NCBI GenBank assembly: GCA_011009095.1
Contig: VTPC01089649.1
Span: 188,514 to 252,513 of the forward strand
Origin: Ignelater luminosus
Taxonomy: Eukaryota > Arthropoda > Insecta > Coleoptera > Elateridae
DNA: 64,000 nucleotides
Reading direction: 5' to 3'
The position numbers and the translations under genes were made by a program. This document shows, one piece after another, positions 50,301-63,289 of the stretch; the first letter of the stretch is position 1; the number at the start of each line of letters is the position of its first letter. The notes under the pieces were generated by a model. The model saw nothing but the letters and a program-made list of their open reading frames with translations. It did no database searches and was not told where the DNA came from.

Positions 50301-53300
50301 TTTTATCTTTTATTTAGATTTTAGAGTTAATTTGTATTTTCCTTTTCTCAAATTCAAAACATTTAACATTTTCATAATATTTTGAGCCTGGAAAAAGGCA
50401 TCCGTTTGCATCTTCGAAGATTAAGTTTCATTTGAATTTCATAATTATTTGCGTTTTTATATGTTTTATTCCTTTTTGACGCGAGTTGTATTTTTAATTA
50501 ACCATCTGGAAGAAAGCCGAGCACAATTAAAATTATCTCTCTGCAATTCTGAGATTACTTAAACTTTAATAAATTTGCTCGGAAGTTCTCAAGTTTACGC
50601 AGTTATTTCTACAATCCCACATCTTGTTTGTTTTTGTTTTTGTTCCCCAAGTGTATTATAAAAATCTACAAAAACAAGAAAATGGAGACCAAGATTTTAA
50701 TTAAGAACTAATAAATTTTTTTCTTTCCAATTATGCATCGAATTATAATTCACCGGTCTTATCCAATCATGGATATTTAAAAATAAATAAATCTTCAAGG
50801 TTGCAATTACAATTAATAGATTTACCAATTCATAATTGTTTTTTGATTCTGTTACTGATATTTTATTCCCAAAAATATTAATTATTATTTATTAACATTA
50901 TAATTATAAATGTGTTGCAAAAAAATATTTCTAGTTTATTCTACTAACCTACAAGAATGACTATGCAAAATGAAGTTGACAAAACGTACTGCAAGTTCGG
51001 GCTTGCATTAATCCATTACTTCATTAGCCTCCTACACAGTATGTGATTCATTATTAATATTACTTGTACTATTCTAGCGTTTGCTTTGGGTGCAAAATTA
51101 TCATCAAATAGAGGCGAAGCATTCTTTGCATCACATTTGAACGCACTAGAATTGTGTCCCACACGAATCACGCACCACGAATCACATACACAATGTCGGT
51201 TGGTTATTTTAAAAAAGATTTGGCAAACATCCAACCACAGAATTATACAACCAAAAGAACAAGATCTTTATTTTAATGAACAGAATGGATCAAAAGTAAC
51301 ACAGCTTTCAAGGGTACCTGAACAATGAAATATTTTTTTTTCAAAAATATTTTCAAAAAATATCATCAACTAGGACAATGCTGGGAAGAAAAAAAAACAA
51401 AAAGGAAAAAAGAATTAACAATTAAAACATATAAAAAAGAATAAACAAATGAATTGATCATAAAATAAAATGACTAAGATCTATCTTTTTTCATTGATAA
51501 CAAGATCTATACAAAAACTAATCTAGAATTTGTTTTCATAACTAGGAATTTATCTATTACATTGATGAGTGTTAAGTACGTATAAACCATCAAAAAATCA
51601 AATTTATATGTAATTATGTTTCTTTTGTCTTTCGTTTTGCTTGCACCGCATTGTAATTAATTTATAACACAATAGCATTAAAGAATGCACACTTCGTTTT
51701 TAATATATGCATACGAGAGATAAAGTCAAAAAGGCGTAATTAAATTACTATTGTAGTATTACTACCGATAGCAAGACCTTTATTTTCAAATTTTCTTTCC
51801 TTTCTTGGTTTTCAAGAAATTCCAATCACGAAAAATAGAACACATCTCTAGTCATTATCGACACATCTAATTTCTAACGTAGACAAATAATGTAAAGTTT
51901 AACAAAATGCAAAATGGGATGCTATAGCAACCTTTGGAAAATTCTGCAATGATCATTCTTAAGTTTTTGCCGTTCTTTGTCCATTTTTGCACACTGATTT
52001 CAAAAATACACCTAATAGATTTTCTACTACCACTTCAAGGTTTCTCAAATTCCATTTTTCCCTGATATCTCCTTTCCAGTCTCTGTTCGTCTTGATGAGT
52101 CCTTTTCTTCTTCACTCCCTAACAATTTTAAATTTTTAAAATCGGGTTCTAATCAAGGTTCTTCTAGTATCTTTTTTGTCCCCAAAAGGTTCTTCTCTAA
52201 GTTTCTAAGACTTGTCGCATGCTTCTTCAAATTCTCTGCTCATCGTCATATCAAAGTAATTTCAAAAATAAGTTTTGCTATACCCTATTTTAATGTAAAT
52301 GATAAAATAAACAATTTCTATATTGGTTCTTTGCCAAAAAAGTTGGAATCGCGATGGAAGTGTTATTTTCAGAACCTTTGATGTTAAACAACGAATGGCT
52401 ATCGAGAGCTCTAATACTTTTTTGGTAATTCTCCAGAATTCACAGAAAAAGCACTTATTGATATCAACTGACGAAAAGATAAGATACAGATTAGAAATCA
52501 ATGTACGTTAAATTACCTGAACATAATAATAAAGGTTTTAGTAACCAATTATTCTGCAGACAGTATCGTATTGTAAATTAATCTTTGTAGACACTACTAC
52601 TATGCCTCTCTAGATTTATTTATTTCGAACTGATTTACCTTTTAATCTTCTTTCTTGCTACCACATACGAGACTATTCTATGGCTTGTCAGGATAGGAAA
52701 AACAGCAAGGCACAGTCCTCTTTTTGAAGATAAAGCTACACGTCTAATTTCCTTAAGTTATACAAACTGGACACAAGACAGTAATTTCCACGTTTCCCCG
52801 AAATGTCTTCTTTGACATGTTCTATAAAAACAGGAGTACCTTGTGTAGGACAGATACAGTCGACATGAAACCACAGAAAAATGCAGGTTTTAGAAAGTTT
52901 TGCAGGGCATTAACGGGGCACAGTGACGTAGCAATTTAATTAAGACACCCTGCCAGAAAGGAAAGACGGTGCCAAACCATCCGCGGAATCCTTATAATTT
53001 GGAAATGCGGGGGCCCCTCTTAACGCAAGGCCTCGGAATAGTCCAAGAATAAATATTCAAAAGGTAAGTTCTTGGTTTTTAAAATGTGAATAACCGGATA
53101 TTTTCTCTATGTAATACGAAAAGGAGCAAATCTAACTGATTGGAAAAAGTATTTAATTACGTAAATATAAATGTATATGTGGAAATTGCATTAGAGAAAG
53201 GCATGAATACACTGTTGCTATTACGATTTTCACAAGGCATGTCGTAGCTTCCAATCTTCGACTACTTTCCTGCTTTGTGTAGATTTTTAGAGGTTGATGC

Positions 53301-56300
53301 TAGCAACGCAACTTAATTATTGCAAAATTTAATGTAACTCTTGAAACAACCTGACACCCTCTATAAAACATTCTTCACTGCTTTCGTAACGCGTTCCATA
53401 ATATAAACCAAGGGAATAAGGTCACAACTCATATAAATAATATTAAATTCGCGAAAGAAAAATAAATAAATATCACTTACAACGCTTTTTAAGGTTATGT
53501 TTGGTCTGACTTTATAGTTCGTGGAATAAGAGCGAAACTCTTATAGTACCAAGCGCATAATTACATTTCTAAAAAAGTTTCAATAATACGTAAATCATCA
53601 AAAAGGAGAATTGCATCACATACCTTTTAGAGCTGAACAGTCAAAAAAAAATAATACACGAATGGAACCCCTGTGTATTTTATATTTACAAAGGGCAAAT
53701 CTAAATTGTAAGCCGAAGAAAATATCATCTTTTTAGAAAAAACAATAGTATTACAAAAGGATAACATTTGATATAGAATGTAAACATCGAAAACAAAGGA
53801 GATATTAAAACTGCAGAACAGACAAAATATCCAACTTGCTTCAATAGCAGCGTAGAAGTTCCGAATAGGGTATTAAAGTTTATATTTTCGTTTTGTGTTT
53901 GACTTTAAGAAAAGCAAGCATGTTACGTATCAGTTCAGCTCTTTCTAATAAATAACATCAAATGCCTCGTTTTGAATCGATTTTAAATATTAAAACTTTC
54001 GCTATGTTACATTGCCCAGTCTTGCTTTATTTTTTATAATTGCGTGTAATTACTGAAAAAGACATTCGAGTGCTGGCAGTAACGAAAGTTTCAATTACCA
54101 GTTTTATGAACTGCAGCCAACAAATAACATACACATGGGCGCCCATTGAGCACGTGCTAAAGTGCAACAAAAAATCGCTAGCGTATCTAGATTCTAGGAG
54201 GGCGCCAAAATTGCTGGTTCTTATATTGGGTATATTTATTTGAATTATTTCAAATTATTGTATTACAGCAATTTTTATAGTAGAAGAAAATTTAATTTGA
54301 CAAAGTTTATCTCAAGAATTTTTATACCGCTTCAAGTACTACGTTCCATGTTTTCATACTTCGTTTTAATAACAAATTAAAGAATCTCAAATAAACTATT
54401 TAAAAGCATTCATAATTAAAAAGTTATTTAAAAACTGATCGAGAGCAAAAAGCTTTCAGATGTATTTCACTTCCCTCTACTAGTTCTACCTTTAACACAC
54501 GCATCTCTGGCTTGGCGGATAAAATACATATGTTTGTTGTAAAATGCCCCCTGCTTTCCGTGCCACAGCTGTGCTCGATACATATGGCTGCAGGAATTTA
54601 CATCATCGTCCCTCATAACAATACGTTAATTTTAATTTCGTTAGAATTAACATTACTTTAGGCAATTTCTTTTTCAAGTTTACACAAAAATAAATTGAAT
54701 ATGTAGTACAGGAAATAAAAACTATACGTACGTATGTTTTTTGGATTGTTAATAACAACTGCGATAATAGTATTCGTTTTAATTAGTAAATTTTGCAAAT
54801 GGAGATAAGAACTTTCAAAGAGTAAAAACCTTCATTTTTTTATTGAATAAGTTCGAGTGTAGGATAAAAGGTTGGTTGTTTATTTATCGCAATTCAACCA
54901 TTCGTCAAAAATCTTGATGTACAATTCAAAAGTTATCTTATCTCGGTAAATAGATTTTACATGTTTACGAAACAAATGCGATAATGCTTTAAAACAGAAG
55001 TTAACAAGAGGCAAAAGTAAAATTAGTAATTACATTGTATGTATATAAATAGCATACACTGGTTATTTCTGTATAATCAGTTATAAAAGCATTCTGTTAG
55101 GAATTATGAATGATCGATAGATTACTGCATGTGTTTATACACATTTTGTTTGTTTAAAAATAACACTCTTTTAATATTAATTTATATATATATTCTAGCA
55201 ATATTAAGCAAAAATAAAAATAACAACGAGAATACTAGGTGTTGCAAATTACTAACCTGTGCTAGAAGAGACTGCTTCTTCCATTATTCGACAATCAACC
55301 TACGACAAAACATCAATAATAAATTATTTTGAATTATGCAATTTTTTGTGTATATCTATCTTTATAGACATTTCTAAAGGTTTAATCATTTCGTTATTTA
55401 CGATAACACATTAAACGAACAATCACTACGACTAACTGCTATTAAAGGTGCAAATCCACTTATCTTTTAGATATTAAACAATTCGTACCTACTATATTCA
55501 AAATTTGATTATCTAAGATGTAAATCTAATTAAATTCAGTTTCTGACCAATTCAAATTACCTATATGTAACATCAGACGGTAATTTGTATACATGCGAAT
55601 TTCAAATTCAACCATAAAGATGCGCATAAACAAAACTGGCAATGAGAACTAATCCTGACGACTAATAAAAAGAGATTTTGTTTGTCTCTACTGAATCTCG
55701 TTACAAAAATGTAAACCGTAGATTTTGGTCAAGATTAATCAAATTTTTGACTATTTTTCTGTAATTTACAGATTGCACACGTGATCGTTTATAAACAATA
55801 AATCAGCATATAAATAAGTGCTGAATGCGAGCGGCCGCGTGGTCGGGATGAGGTCAACATTATGTAAGAACAAACGGCCTCCCCAGAAGGTGAAAGGTGA
55901 ATGTGGGATCGTCTTTAGCGCCAAGCGTCCTGCAAAACGCTCATCCTGCAACCCGTTTTACCAGCCAGGGTGCGAACCAAATGGCTCCATCTCGCGTCTG
56001 TATCGAGCTTCTCAAGATGTCATAAGATAACACTATCTCCCTAATTATTCTTTATTAGCCTCTACAAGCTATTATGGTTTGCTTTCCAATGTTTTTTTTA
56101 ATTCTTTTATTTGTTTTTTAGAAACTTGACGCCGGCGGGAACTCACACAACCTGTTTTGCTACTGTAACACAGGATAAGGCGCTACATTTTTCGCAAAGT
56201 TTTTGTAACAAGTAACTTTAATTAACAAGTCGCTCTTTCTGCGTTTTATATCATCAAGGATGCATAATTTACTGATATGTATCTGCATGTGTTAGGTTTG

Positions 56301-56825
56301 AAAACTTCGTTGGAACTACTTTATTATGTGTTAGAAGTTGTTAGTGTTAGAAAAATTGTGAATGACGACTTGTAAACAAGTCATATGTAGCGCGTTATAC
56401 ACTGCGCACGAGTTGCAGGACTAAACTGAAGATTAAACTAAGGACAGAACATACTATCCTGCCAAATAGCTGGACGATAGCAACAGACCGATATTCAAGA
56501 GCATGATCCATCATAACAACTACGAACGAAGTGTGGTTACAGTGTATCATTAGTAGTAGCAATATAATTAAACAGCATAAATAAGCTCAACAATGAATGC
56601 ATTAGCAATTTCAGTGCAGCAGCAAGCTAGGAAATATTCCAAGTACATTAAATATTTCATTAGTTGACCTCTACTGGCCTTTTGCAGTCTTTGCGTAGAG
56701 ACCTTCAATCTCAACACTAATATGCCGGTGAAGGCCAGTTGGCACGTTACTGAAAATCTTCCTAATGTCGCCAGGCAGTGCAGTTGATAAACGAATTTCT
56801 AAACCGACACAATAACAGCCTGTTG
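44327..56825. other. Coding desert, AT-rich
   Basis: About 12.5 kb without a supportable gene. One solitary hAT-like end (CAGTGACGTAGC near 52921) sits next to a GC-rich patch, at about 52.92-53.04 kb, but has no partner. A moderately GC-rich interval at 55.83-56.01 kb has open frames on both strands without family resemblance and could be regulatory. Confidence 0.45.
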
Positions 56826-56839
56826 TATGCAAAACTTAC

Positions 56840-57119
56840 GTCGAATCAAACGCTGCACACATCAGTTGTTCACGAAACACCAACAGTTCGCAAACCCACT
56901 TGCGCGAATACATAACACTACTAGCCAAGTTACAAGTGCACGGCCCCCCTCCGCTACGTTGATAGCGCCCTCGGCACCCACTCTGACGTCAGCCCCTATT
57001 GATTTGAGACTTGAGCCCGAGAGAGGCAATGGCGTTGAATTAGCGACACACAAGAGGCTTTGCGAGTGTCGCTTTCCAACCGCCCGCAACGGGTCCAAGC
57101 AGGGCCGCAACACTTCCCG
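56840..57119 (-). promoter_or_regulatory. Candidate distal promoter and first exon (minus strand)
   Basis: A GC-rich, CpG-containing island with a perfect cAMP-response element, TGACGTCA, at 56984-56991. On the minus strand it ends in a consensus donor CGAC|GTAAGT (GT at 56839-56838). The open frames here have low-complexity Ser/Thr/Pro/Arg composition and no family match. The minus orientation would allow it to be a far-upstream Mef2 first exon about 46 kb from the ATG, or the start of an unknown non-coding RNA. Confidence 0.35.
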
Positions 57120-57140
57120 GTGATGTCATCATGACATCAC
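57120..57140. promoter_or_regulatory. Palindromic pair of bZIP-like half sites
   Basis: A perfect 9-bp inverted repeat, GTGATGTCA and TGACATCAC, is separated by 3 bp. Each arm contains a CRE-like TGATGTCA/TGACATCA element. It lies at the upstream edge of the GC-rich island holding a perfect CRE, so it may be a bZIP-responsive promoter element. Confidence 0.4.
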
Positions 57141-59297
57141 ACTAGCTAGCCGCGGGCTCATGCAAGACCTTGATACTGGGTTCAATCCATATCGTCATAC
57201 CATCAAAGCGAAAATGGCAGTTAAATATTATATACGCCGCAAATTGTTTCAACTAACTACCCTTCTTTAAGCTAATTTCCTGTTGTGGTAGAAAACAGTT
57301 CTTATTTATCTTGTTTATTATCTCTTAATAGTATGAATTGTCAGCATTTTTGTGACTGGCAAAACCCAATACAGATTGACCTTCAATGCATTATCCCTAA
57401 TTTCAAATTGAAAATGCAAACTGCGTGGAACTGCGCCGCAACGACGCCACCTAAACCACGGTGTCTCATTTTTGTTGTATTTGATAATCTGGCGAATTGA
57501 GATTCATACACGCCTGATATTCTGGCAACCAGCATGTCAGATGAGCTATACGTGTTGTAAATAAGAAATATTGTTTGTAACAATTTATTAATATTATAGT
57601 CTTCAAAGCCATACTATGTTGCACTTTTACACTACATACCTACCTTTTAAATTAAAACGCAATATAATGAGTTTCTGAGGTTTCAGTTGCTGTAATAAAT
57701 CTTGTTACTAAGAACTCCTTATTTGTTTATATTCTTTAACTCAACCAAACTATAAAATTATAATTAACAGTAGCCACAAAATCAATTTTTTTTTATATGC
57801 GCTATTAAAATATTCCTAATTACAATCCACACTACAGTTACATATTTAAAGATACCTATGCTTTTATACATCTCTAATGATTAATGATAGAAGGTGTAAA
57901 ATATCTTTCAACGGTAACATATTGTGGTAAACATTATGCTCACTTCTATATTATACATTGAATGCTGTCATTTTCTAATTCTCAGTTTAAAGCTTACTTT
58001 GTTTTTACAAGTAAAAGCAGAGGAATCTTGATTTTGTATTTTTTTCATCACTATACTAAGAATACATGCTTGAGTACCTTCAAGTAAACTTAAATATTTT
58101 TTTCATGATTTCATGATTTCTGCATACAGCATGTTTCTTATTAGGGGGGCAGTAGAGAATAATCTATTATCAAGCAGATATCTAACAAGCAAAAGAAAGA
58201 AGATAGAAGAGACTAAGAAATAAGGAAAAAAACAATGATGGTGATAGAAAAGAGATTAGAGAGAGTTATTTTTTGGAACTGGAATTTTCCCATTTGTACC
58301 CTATTTGTTGCAGTACTGTAATTTTACATTTTTAAGTTGTATTCCTTTCATTTGGTTTACTAGTAGATATTTAGGTTTTGTAACCATTGGTGATGAATAC
58401 ACAAAAGCTGTATTATTGGCAAACTGGGTAAACTGTTGCACACGAGGCTATCCAAAAGTGTGATCAATTGCATACTATATGGGAGTTTCCTTTCTAGATA
58501 TGTTAAATTCCTTTTAATTGCAAATATCACATATGAGCAATATTGAATGAAACAACAAAACAAAGATTATAAGTGGAAAATTTGAAGCAGGTTAAGATGA
58601 CTTTAAGAATTATTATTATTTTTCTTTTTATTAAAATTTGTTTCTTAATGTTTGTTTTGTCTTATTATTTTTTATTTCTTTTTTCTATTTTACTATTAGC
58701 CTTTTCTGTTCTGATATCATAGCATTTTTCTATTTCTTTTCTATAGAATCTATTCTTCAACTTATTCTCTTCCTTATTGCTATTTTTTATTGATTATCTC
58801 TTTTAGGCAATATCTTTTACTTTCTTTTAATATCAGTTGCTCTTTATGACTTACACTTGTATTTAATTTGATTCCACTTTAATAATTAGAAGTAGATCTT
58901 TTACATATAAATGTATCGGTTATACATCAAATTATAATGTCCTGTTTTTCTTTTATCTTTTTAATAAGCACATAACCTTCTTCTTTTTTGTTTCTACACA
59001 AATCAAGTCTATAAATATTGATCTTATATGTTCTATAACTGTTATCGTATACGAGTACGAGATATACCACATCACGTACTACAGATAACTTCATGTTACT
59101 ATTTCATTGTGTTTATTTTTAATAATTATACCTTGGAATCAGAATAATGCTTGTTACTAACAAGTAGATACTTTTACCGTTTAATATTACTGAGAGTCTT
59201 TAGATAAGTCATACATGATTACTAAAGCATGCATTATTCCAACTCATAAAAAGCTTCAGACCTTTTTATATTTAAAATCAAAAATATTTGCAATCAA
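57141..59297. other. AT-rich non-coding stretch
   Basis: No supportable gene. A short direct repeat CATGATTT occurs near 58105, and pyrimidine-rich runs near 58.6-58.8 kb are unremarkable. Confidence 0.45.
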
Positions 59298-59298
59298 G

Positions 59299-59815
59299 AT
59301 AATAATAATCGCCTTTATTAAATTGAAAATTAAAATACACTCTGATTCAAGATGATGAAACTCTTTCACATGGGCCCCTGGTGAAATCTTAGCCATAGGC
59401 TACTCTATTTAACCAAAGACCATGTGCAGATCAAAAAATGAAATTAAATTTAAAAAAAAAAAAGAGAAGCTAAATAAGAAAAAACAAAACAAGAGAGGTG
59501 ATATCTATTTTCAGTAGGTAGACAATGAAAACAAGTACAATTTATTATGTTTGTAACAAGTAACTTTTCAAAAATCATTTAAATTTTATAATATTAAGAC
59601 CTTTGACATCGCAAGAAATAGAATTATAAAGCTTGACTGCATTGAATGTAAAACTTTTACGAAACAATGATGATGTACGATAAGGCATTGTAAGCATGTT
59701 ATTATGCTGAATGTTTATGGAGTGTACGTATGACCTAGGTACCAATTCAAAACTAAGAGGTGTAGAAGGATGGTTTAGTGTAAGCCAAGTTTGTGTAAAA
59801 GATCCCAAGTGATAC
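59299..59815 (-). mobile_element. 5'-truncated non-LTR retrotransposon fragment
   Basis: The minus-strand frame 59808-59575 matches the C-terminal tail typical of Jockey/CR1-type reverse-transcriptase ORFs, including LTMPYRTSSLFRKSFTFNAV followed by KLYNSI. It continues into a 3' untranslated stretch ending with AATAAAGGC and an ATT repeat tail (59298-59319). The reverse-transcriptase core is absent, as in a 5'-truncated insertion; the left end is well defined, the right end approximate. Confidence 0.7.
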
Positions 59816-60766
59816 TTCTAACAATTTTCCATCTTTAACCACCCGAGCTCGGTAATTTTATGACAATATTTTTTTCTTTTCTCTACGGAGTAATATTACA
59901 ATATTGTAAATTCTTTTTTTTTTCATAAAAAATACTCACCATTAGGATCAGAAAGCAGCTGTAGATCTCTTGTAAACCCAACTCTTGTAGTTAAAATAAT
60001 AAAGGTCAGTAGAGAAAATTAGGTTAAAAAAAATTCATACACTTAACAGAGATACTTTATATAAATTAATAATAGAAGTCATGATTTTTGTGATGTACGT
60101 ATATTTGCTGTACAAATTTACAGGTTTCGTTAATTTTATAATTTGATATCAAGATATTTTCGGATAATTTGTTTGTTAAGTCAATGATAAAACAGTAGGT
60201 AAAATAAATGCATAAATTAAGAGATTCGTAAAATCGAGCACCTATCATTCTTAAGTAGGAGGTAATTGACAAAGTTATGTGTTATAAATTAATTAATTAT
60301 TAAGCACAATGACCATCAGATCTTTTCAGAAATGTGTTTGTTATTTACAGCCTAACAGTCTACCCTTTAATACAATTTTACACAGGCTGAACATACTACA
60401 GAAAATATATTTTTATTTTAGAAAATCTTTAAGTCTCACTTTAAAAATATTACTAGGTACTTACAAATTTATAATTACTGCTGATATGGTTATCATAAGG
60501 TACATAAATGTGGAAGGATTCTTTATAAAAATTAAGTAACTTTAAATAGATATTTAAGTAGGTACCAACACAACCACATATTTAAAAATTAACAAATAAA
60601 TAAAAATTTCTCAATCAAATAGATTAACAAACTACTAAATTTTTATAAAAATAAACAGTCTTTAAAATATTCATATTTTATCTCTATTACATAGAAGTTT
60701 ACTAATGGAATGTACGTTTTATTTTACCTACAATAGTAATGTTTACATAGAGCAATTGGTCTCTGC
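59816..60766. other. Phm downstream region, AT-rich
   Basis: No gene seen. A reverse-strand AATAAA (TTTATT at 60718-60723) 44 bp after the Phm stop is the likely Phm polyadenylation signal. Confidence 0.5.
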
Positions 60767-62559
60767 TTACAAAGTTGACGCTTCTTCTTCAGGAATATGA
60801 TTTAGGTTATTTTCAGGGTTATCCCAATAAAAGTAAGGAGGACCACGAGTAAAACAATATTTCATATCCAAAGGAGTGCCTTCTTTCACGTAATACATTA
60901 AATAAAAATTGCACATCTCATCAGCATTTGTTGCTCTATAATAAATACAATTTATTGTATTATCAACCAAATTTATATTTAATTTAAATCTACACTTACC
61001 CTACATGTGTATAGGTTGTACGATCACTTTTCATTGTACATCTAGCTGCCTAATATAAAAATTAGCAATTTCGCTATAAATGTTAAACTACTATAGAGAA
61101 ACTTCTTACCAATTTATCTCCAAATGTAATAGGATCCTTATTGAAAACTGGATAAAACATTTGTGGTGTTAATGGATTTCGTTTTCCAAGCAAAGTCCAA
61201 TGATCGACATTATTTTCATCTTTCCGTACTGTATAGCCAGCAACCACTTTTCCTACAATTTTATATAAAATTTAATGCTTTATAATATGAATTATACTGG
61301 TTTTATTTGTATTTTTACCCAAACTGTGTGTATGAGTTCTATAAGCGAATGGATATATAGTCTTTTGTTCAGCGATCTCACAATCTGTCTCCATATGTGT
61401 TACAGACATTGGAGGTATAGCTCCACCTGTACCAAGTAATATAACTCCAGCTAATTTGCTTCTTCTAAAAATACACAATATGTTACTGTAATATATAGTA
61501 TATAACAATCTGTTTTATTCTTACGGTTTCTCCGTATACATTAAAAATATTCCTGAGTCATCAGTACTACCATCTACAAACAATTGGATTAATTTCAGGT
61601 ATATACAGTAATATACAGTTTACCTTTAAATTTGTCAGCATGAGCATAATGAACTTGTAAAACCAAATATTGAATTTGTGTACCTGGTCCCACTTGGAAG
61701 CCTACATCTTCAGGTAACTCCAGTTTCTTTGCGTCTCGAGCCCAAGCATATATTACCTGAGGTATATTGCTTTCTAAATATTTATTTTAATCAAGACAAA
61801 TTATTTCTTACGTGTGAGCCTTCTGCGCATGGACTAGATTTAACTAGATTGTTGTTAGATTGTGTATTTGCCATTTCTCCACAATCCCTAAAACAAAATT
61901 AATGTAAAGATAATCGGAATAATTCCAGTCACATATTGTGCCATCTTACCAGTATGGTTGATCACTCCCTGGTTCTGTACAACCATATAATAGCATATGA
62001 TGAGCAGTTTCCATTGTTGCGTTGGGTTCAAAACCAACTAAATTTATTGCTCATTAGTAAAGAAAATAACGATAATTTATGATTGCTTACCTATATAAAA
62101 ACTTTTATTAGGAACCACTTTAATTGGCGTGCAGAGGTATAATTCATCCTAGAAAAATACTTATTTGAAATAGTCTTTACAACCTCGAATATGAATCTTC
62201 GATTTTATTAAATGACAAATTTAATTAATTGCATTTACAATTATTCACTTAGGAAATTGTTATACAAATAACATTCATTGGTAAATTTTCAAAGTAAAGC
62301 TGGGTAGTCAATAATAAAAAAGTGCTACATTGTTTTTAAGTTGTTGATCACTATCAACAAGTTTTTGTATTAAAATTCCGGTATTCTAAATCTGAGATAG
62401 GCAACCCATCGTTACTAGTATTACAAAATAAATACTTACCGTATCTGGATGAACATTAGGCATAAGCAGAGGGTATCTTCTTACTTGCAAACAAATTATA
62501 GTTGGTAAATAAATCACAGAAACTACTGTTATAAAGCGAAACATATGGCTTGTCTCCAT
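60767..62559 (-). CDS. Phm: Peptidylglycine alpha-hydroxylating monooxygenase (PHM)
   Basis: Complete gene in ten coding exons: 62559-62440, 62148-62091, 62037-61950, 61887-61812, 61756-61624, 61573-61525, 61464-61319, 61252-61110, 61049-61000 and 60935-60767, totalling 343 residues (Drosophila 365). All junctions are GT-AG and in phase. PHM hydroxylates glycine-extended peptides in the secretory pathway, the first step of C-terminal amidation. Residues 1-25 form a signal peptide (hydrophobic FITVVSVIYLPTIICL). Copper ligands are all visible: CuH His72, His73 (ETAHHM) and His150 (QVHY); CuM His219, His221 (RTHTHS) and Met295 (EMCNFY). No PAL lyase domain follows, so it is monofunctional, as in other insects. 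An in-frame upstream Met at 62685 would add 42 residues before the signal peptide; the ATG at 62559 has the better context (A at -3, G at +4) and leaves the signal peptide terminal. Introns are mostly 50-66 bp. Confidence 0.96.
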
Positions 62560-62904
62560 TTTTGCAAACAATCGATTTATTACTAAAAGTACTTCGCCCC
62601 TGCTATAGCTACTGCCCGTGAAGCATATACGACAACTGTACAACTGTAGTGGAATCCCTTCCACCTCCACATTTGTATGACGCATTTAATACGTAATCCA
62701 ACTACAACCAACCAAAATTGAATTGGGTAATTTTTAAAATAATCTTTTCCTTTTTAAACTTACCTTATATTTTTTATTTTTTACCTAATCTCAAATTGTG
62801 TCTTTGTCGCTTTTGATGTTACGTTACGTATTATAATTGTAAATATCTCAAATGAAATTATCTACTTTTAAGCTTTTTTGGTGTTAAAAGAATTTTTGTT
62901 ATTA

Positions 62905-63278
62905 ATGAAATGGAATTATTGTGTATACATACTCCTAACAATTTATTGTTTTATATTAAGTATCTATTGATAATGAAGATTATTAATAAAACCTCTATCA
63001 GAACAAAATGTTTCATCCATATGTTTAATACAAATATAGTTTACATGTATTATATCGCCCACTGATTATTAACAATTATTTTAGAAAATCTACAGAAATG
63101 GACGTCAGCGATTTTAACATCTGTTGCCAATAGGAAAGAAATTATGTCTATAAGGAATGATGGTAAAACGTTAGCAAGTTTTTATCAATAAAGAATAACG
63201 TATTATAATTAATTACTAATTTAAGTTTCAGAATATGATCAACATAATACCTTTAATAACAAAATTTTAGTTTTATAA
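62905..63278 (+). CDS. Candidate three-exon microprotein gene, possibly secreted or membrane-anchored
   Basis: I do not recognise the product. Exons 62905-62959, 63085-63162 and 63232-63278 splice with GT-AG borders and two phase-1 junctions into one open frame of 59 residues ending TAA. The N-terminus (MKWNYCVYILLTIYCFIL) is a hydrophobic segment that could be a signal peptide or a single membrane anchor. The remainder contains a WTSAILTSVANRKEIMSIRN stretch and an Asn-rich tail. Internal exon 2 is stop-free only in this frame. The gene would be divergent from Phm, about 345 bp between start codons, sharing a promoter region. Against it: the start codon context is weak, AT-rich DNA yields chance exons, and no homology is recalled. 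A longer upstream exon set is also possible. Confidence 0.35.
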
Positions 63279-63289
63279 GTTATACAGGG

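Noticed and set aside
56827-57123. 98-residue plus-strand open frame
   Set aside because: It has a Ser/Thr/Pro/Arg-rich composition, a competing open frame on the other strand, and lies in a CpG-rich island with promoter-like motifs.
62386-62439. C-terminal extension of Phm exon 1 (VSIYFVILV...)
   Set aside because: The GTAAGT donor at 62439 ends the exon; the next exon restores the ELYLCTP start of the PHM core.
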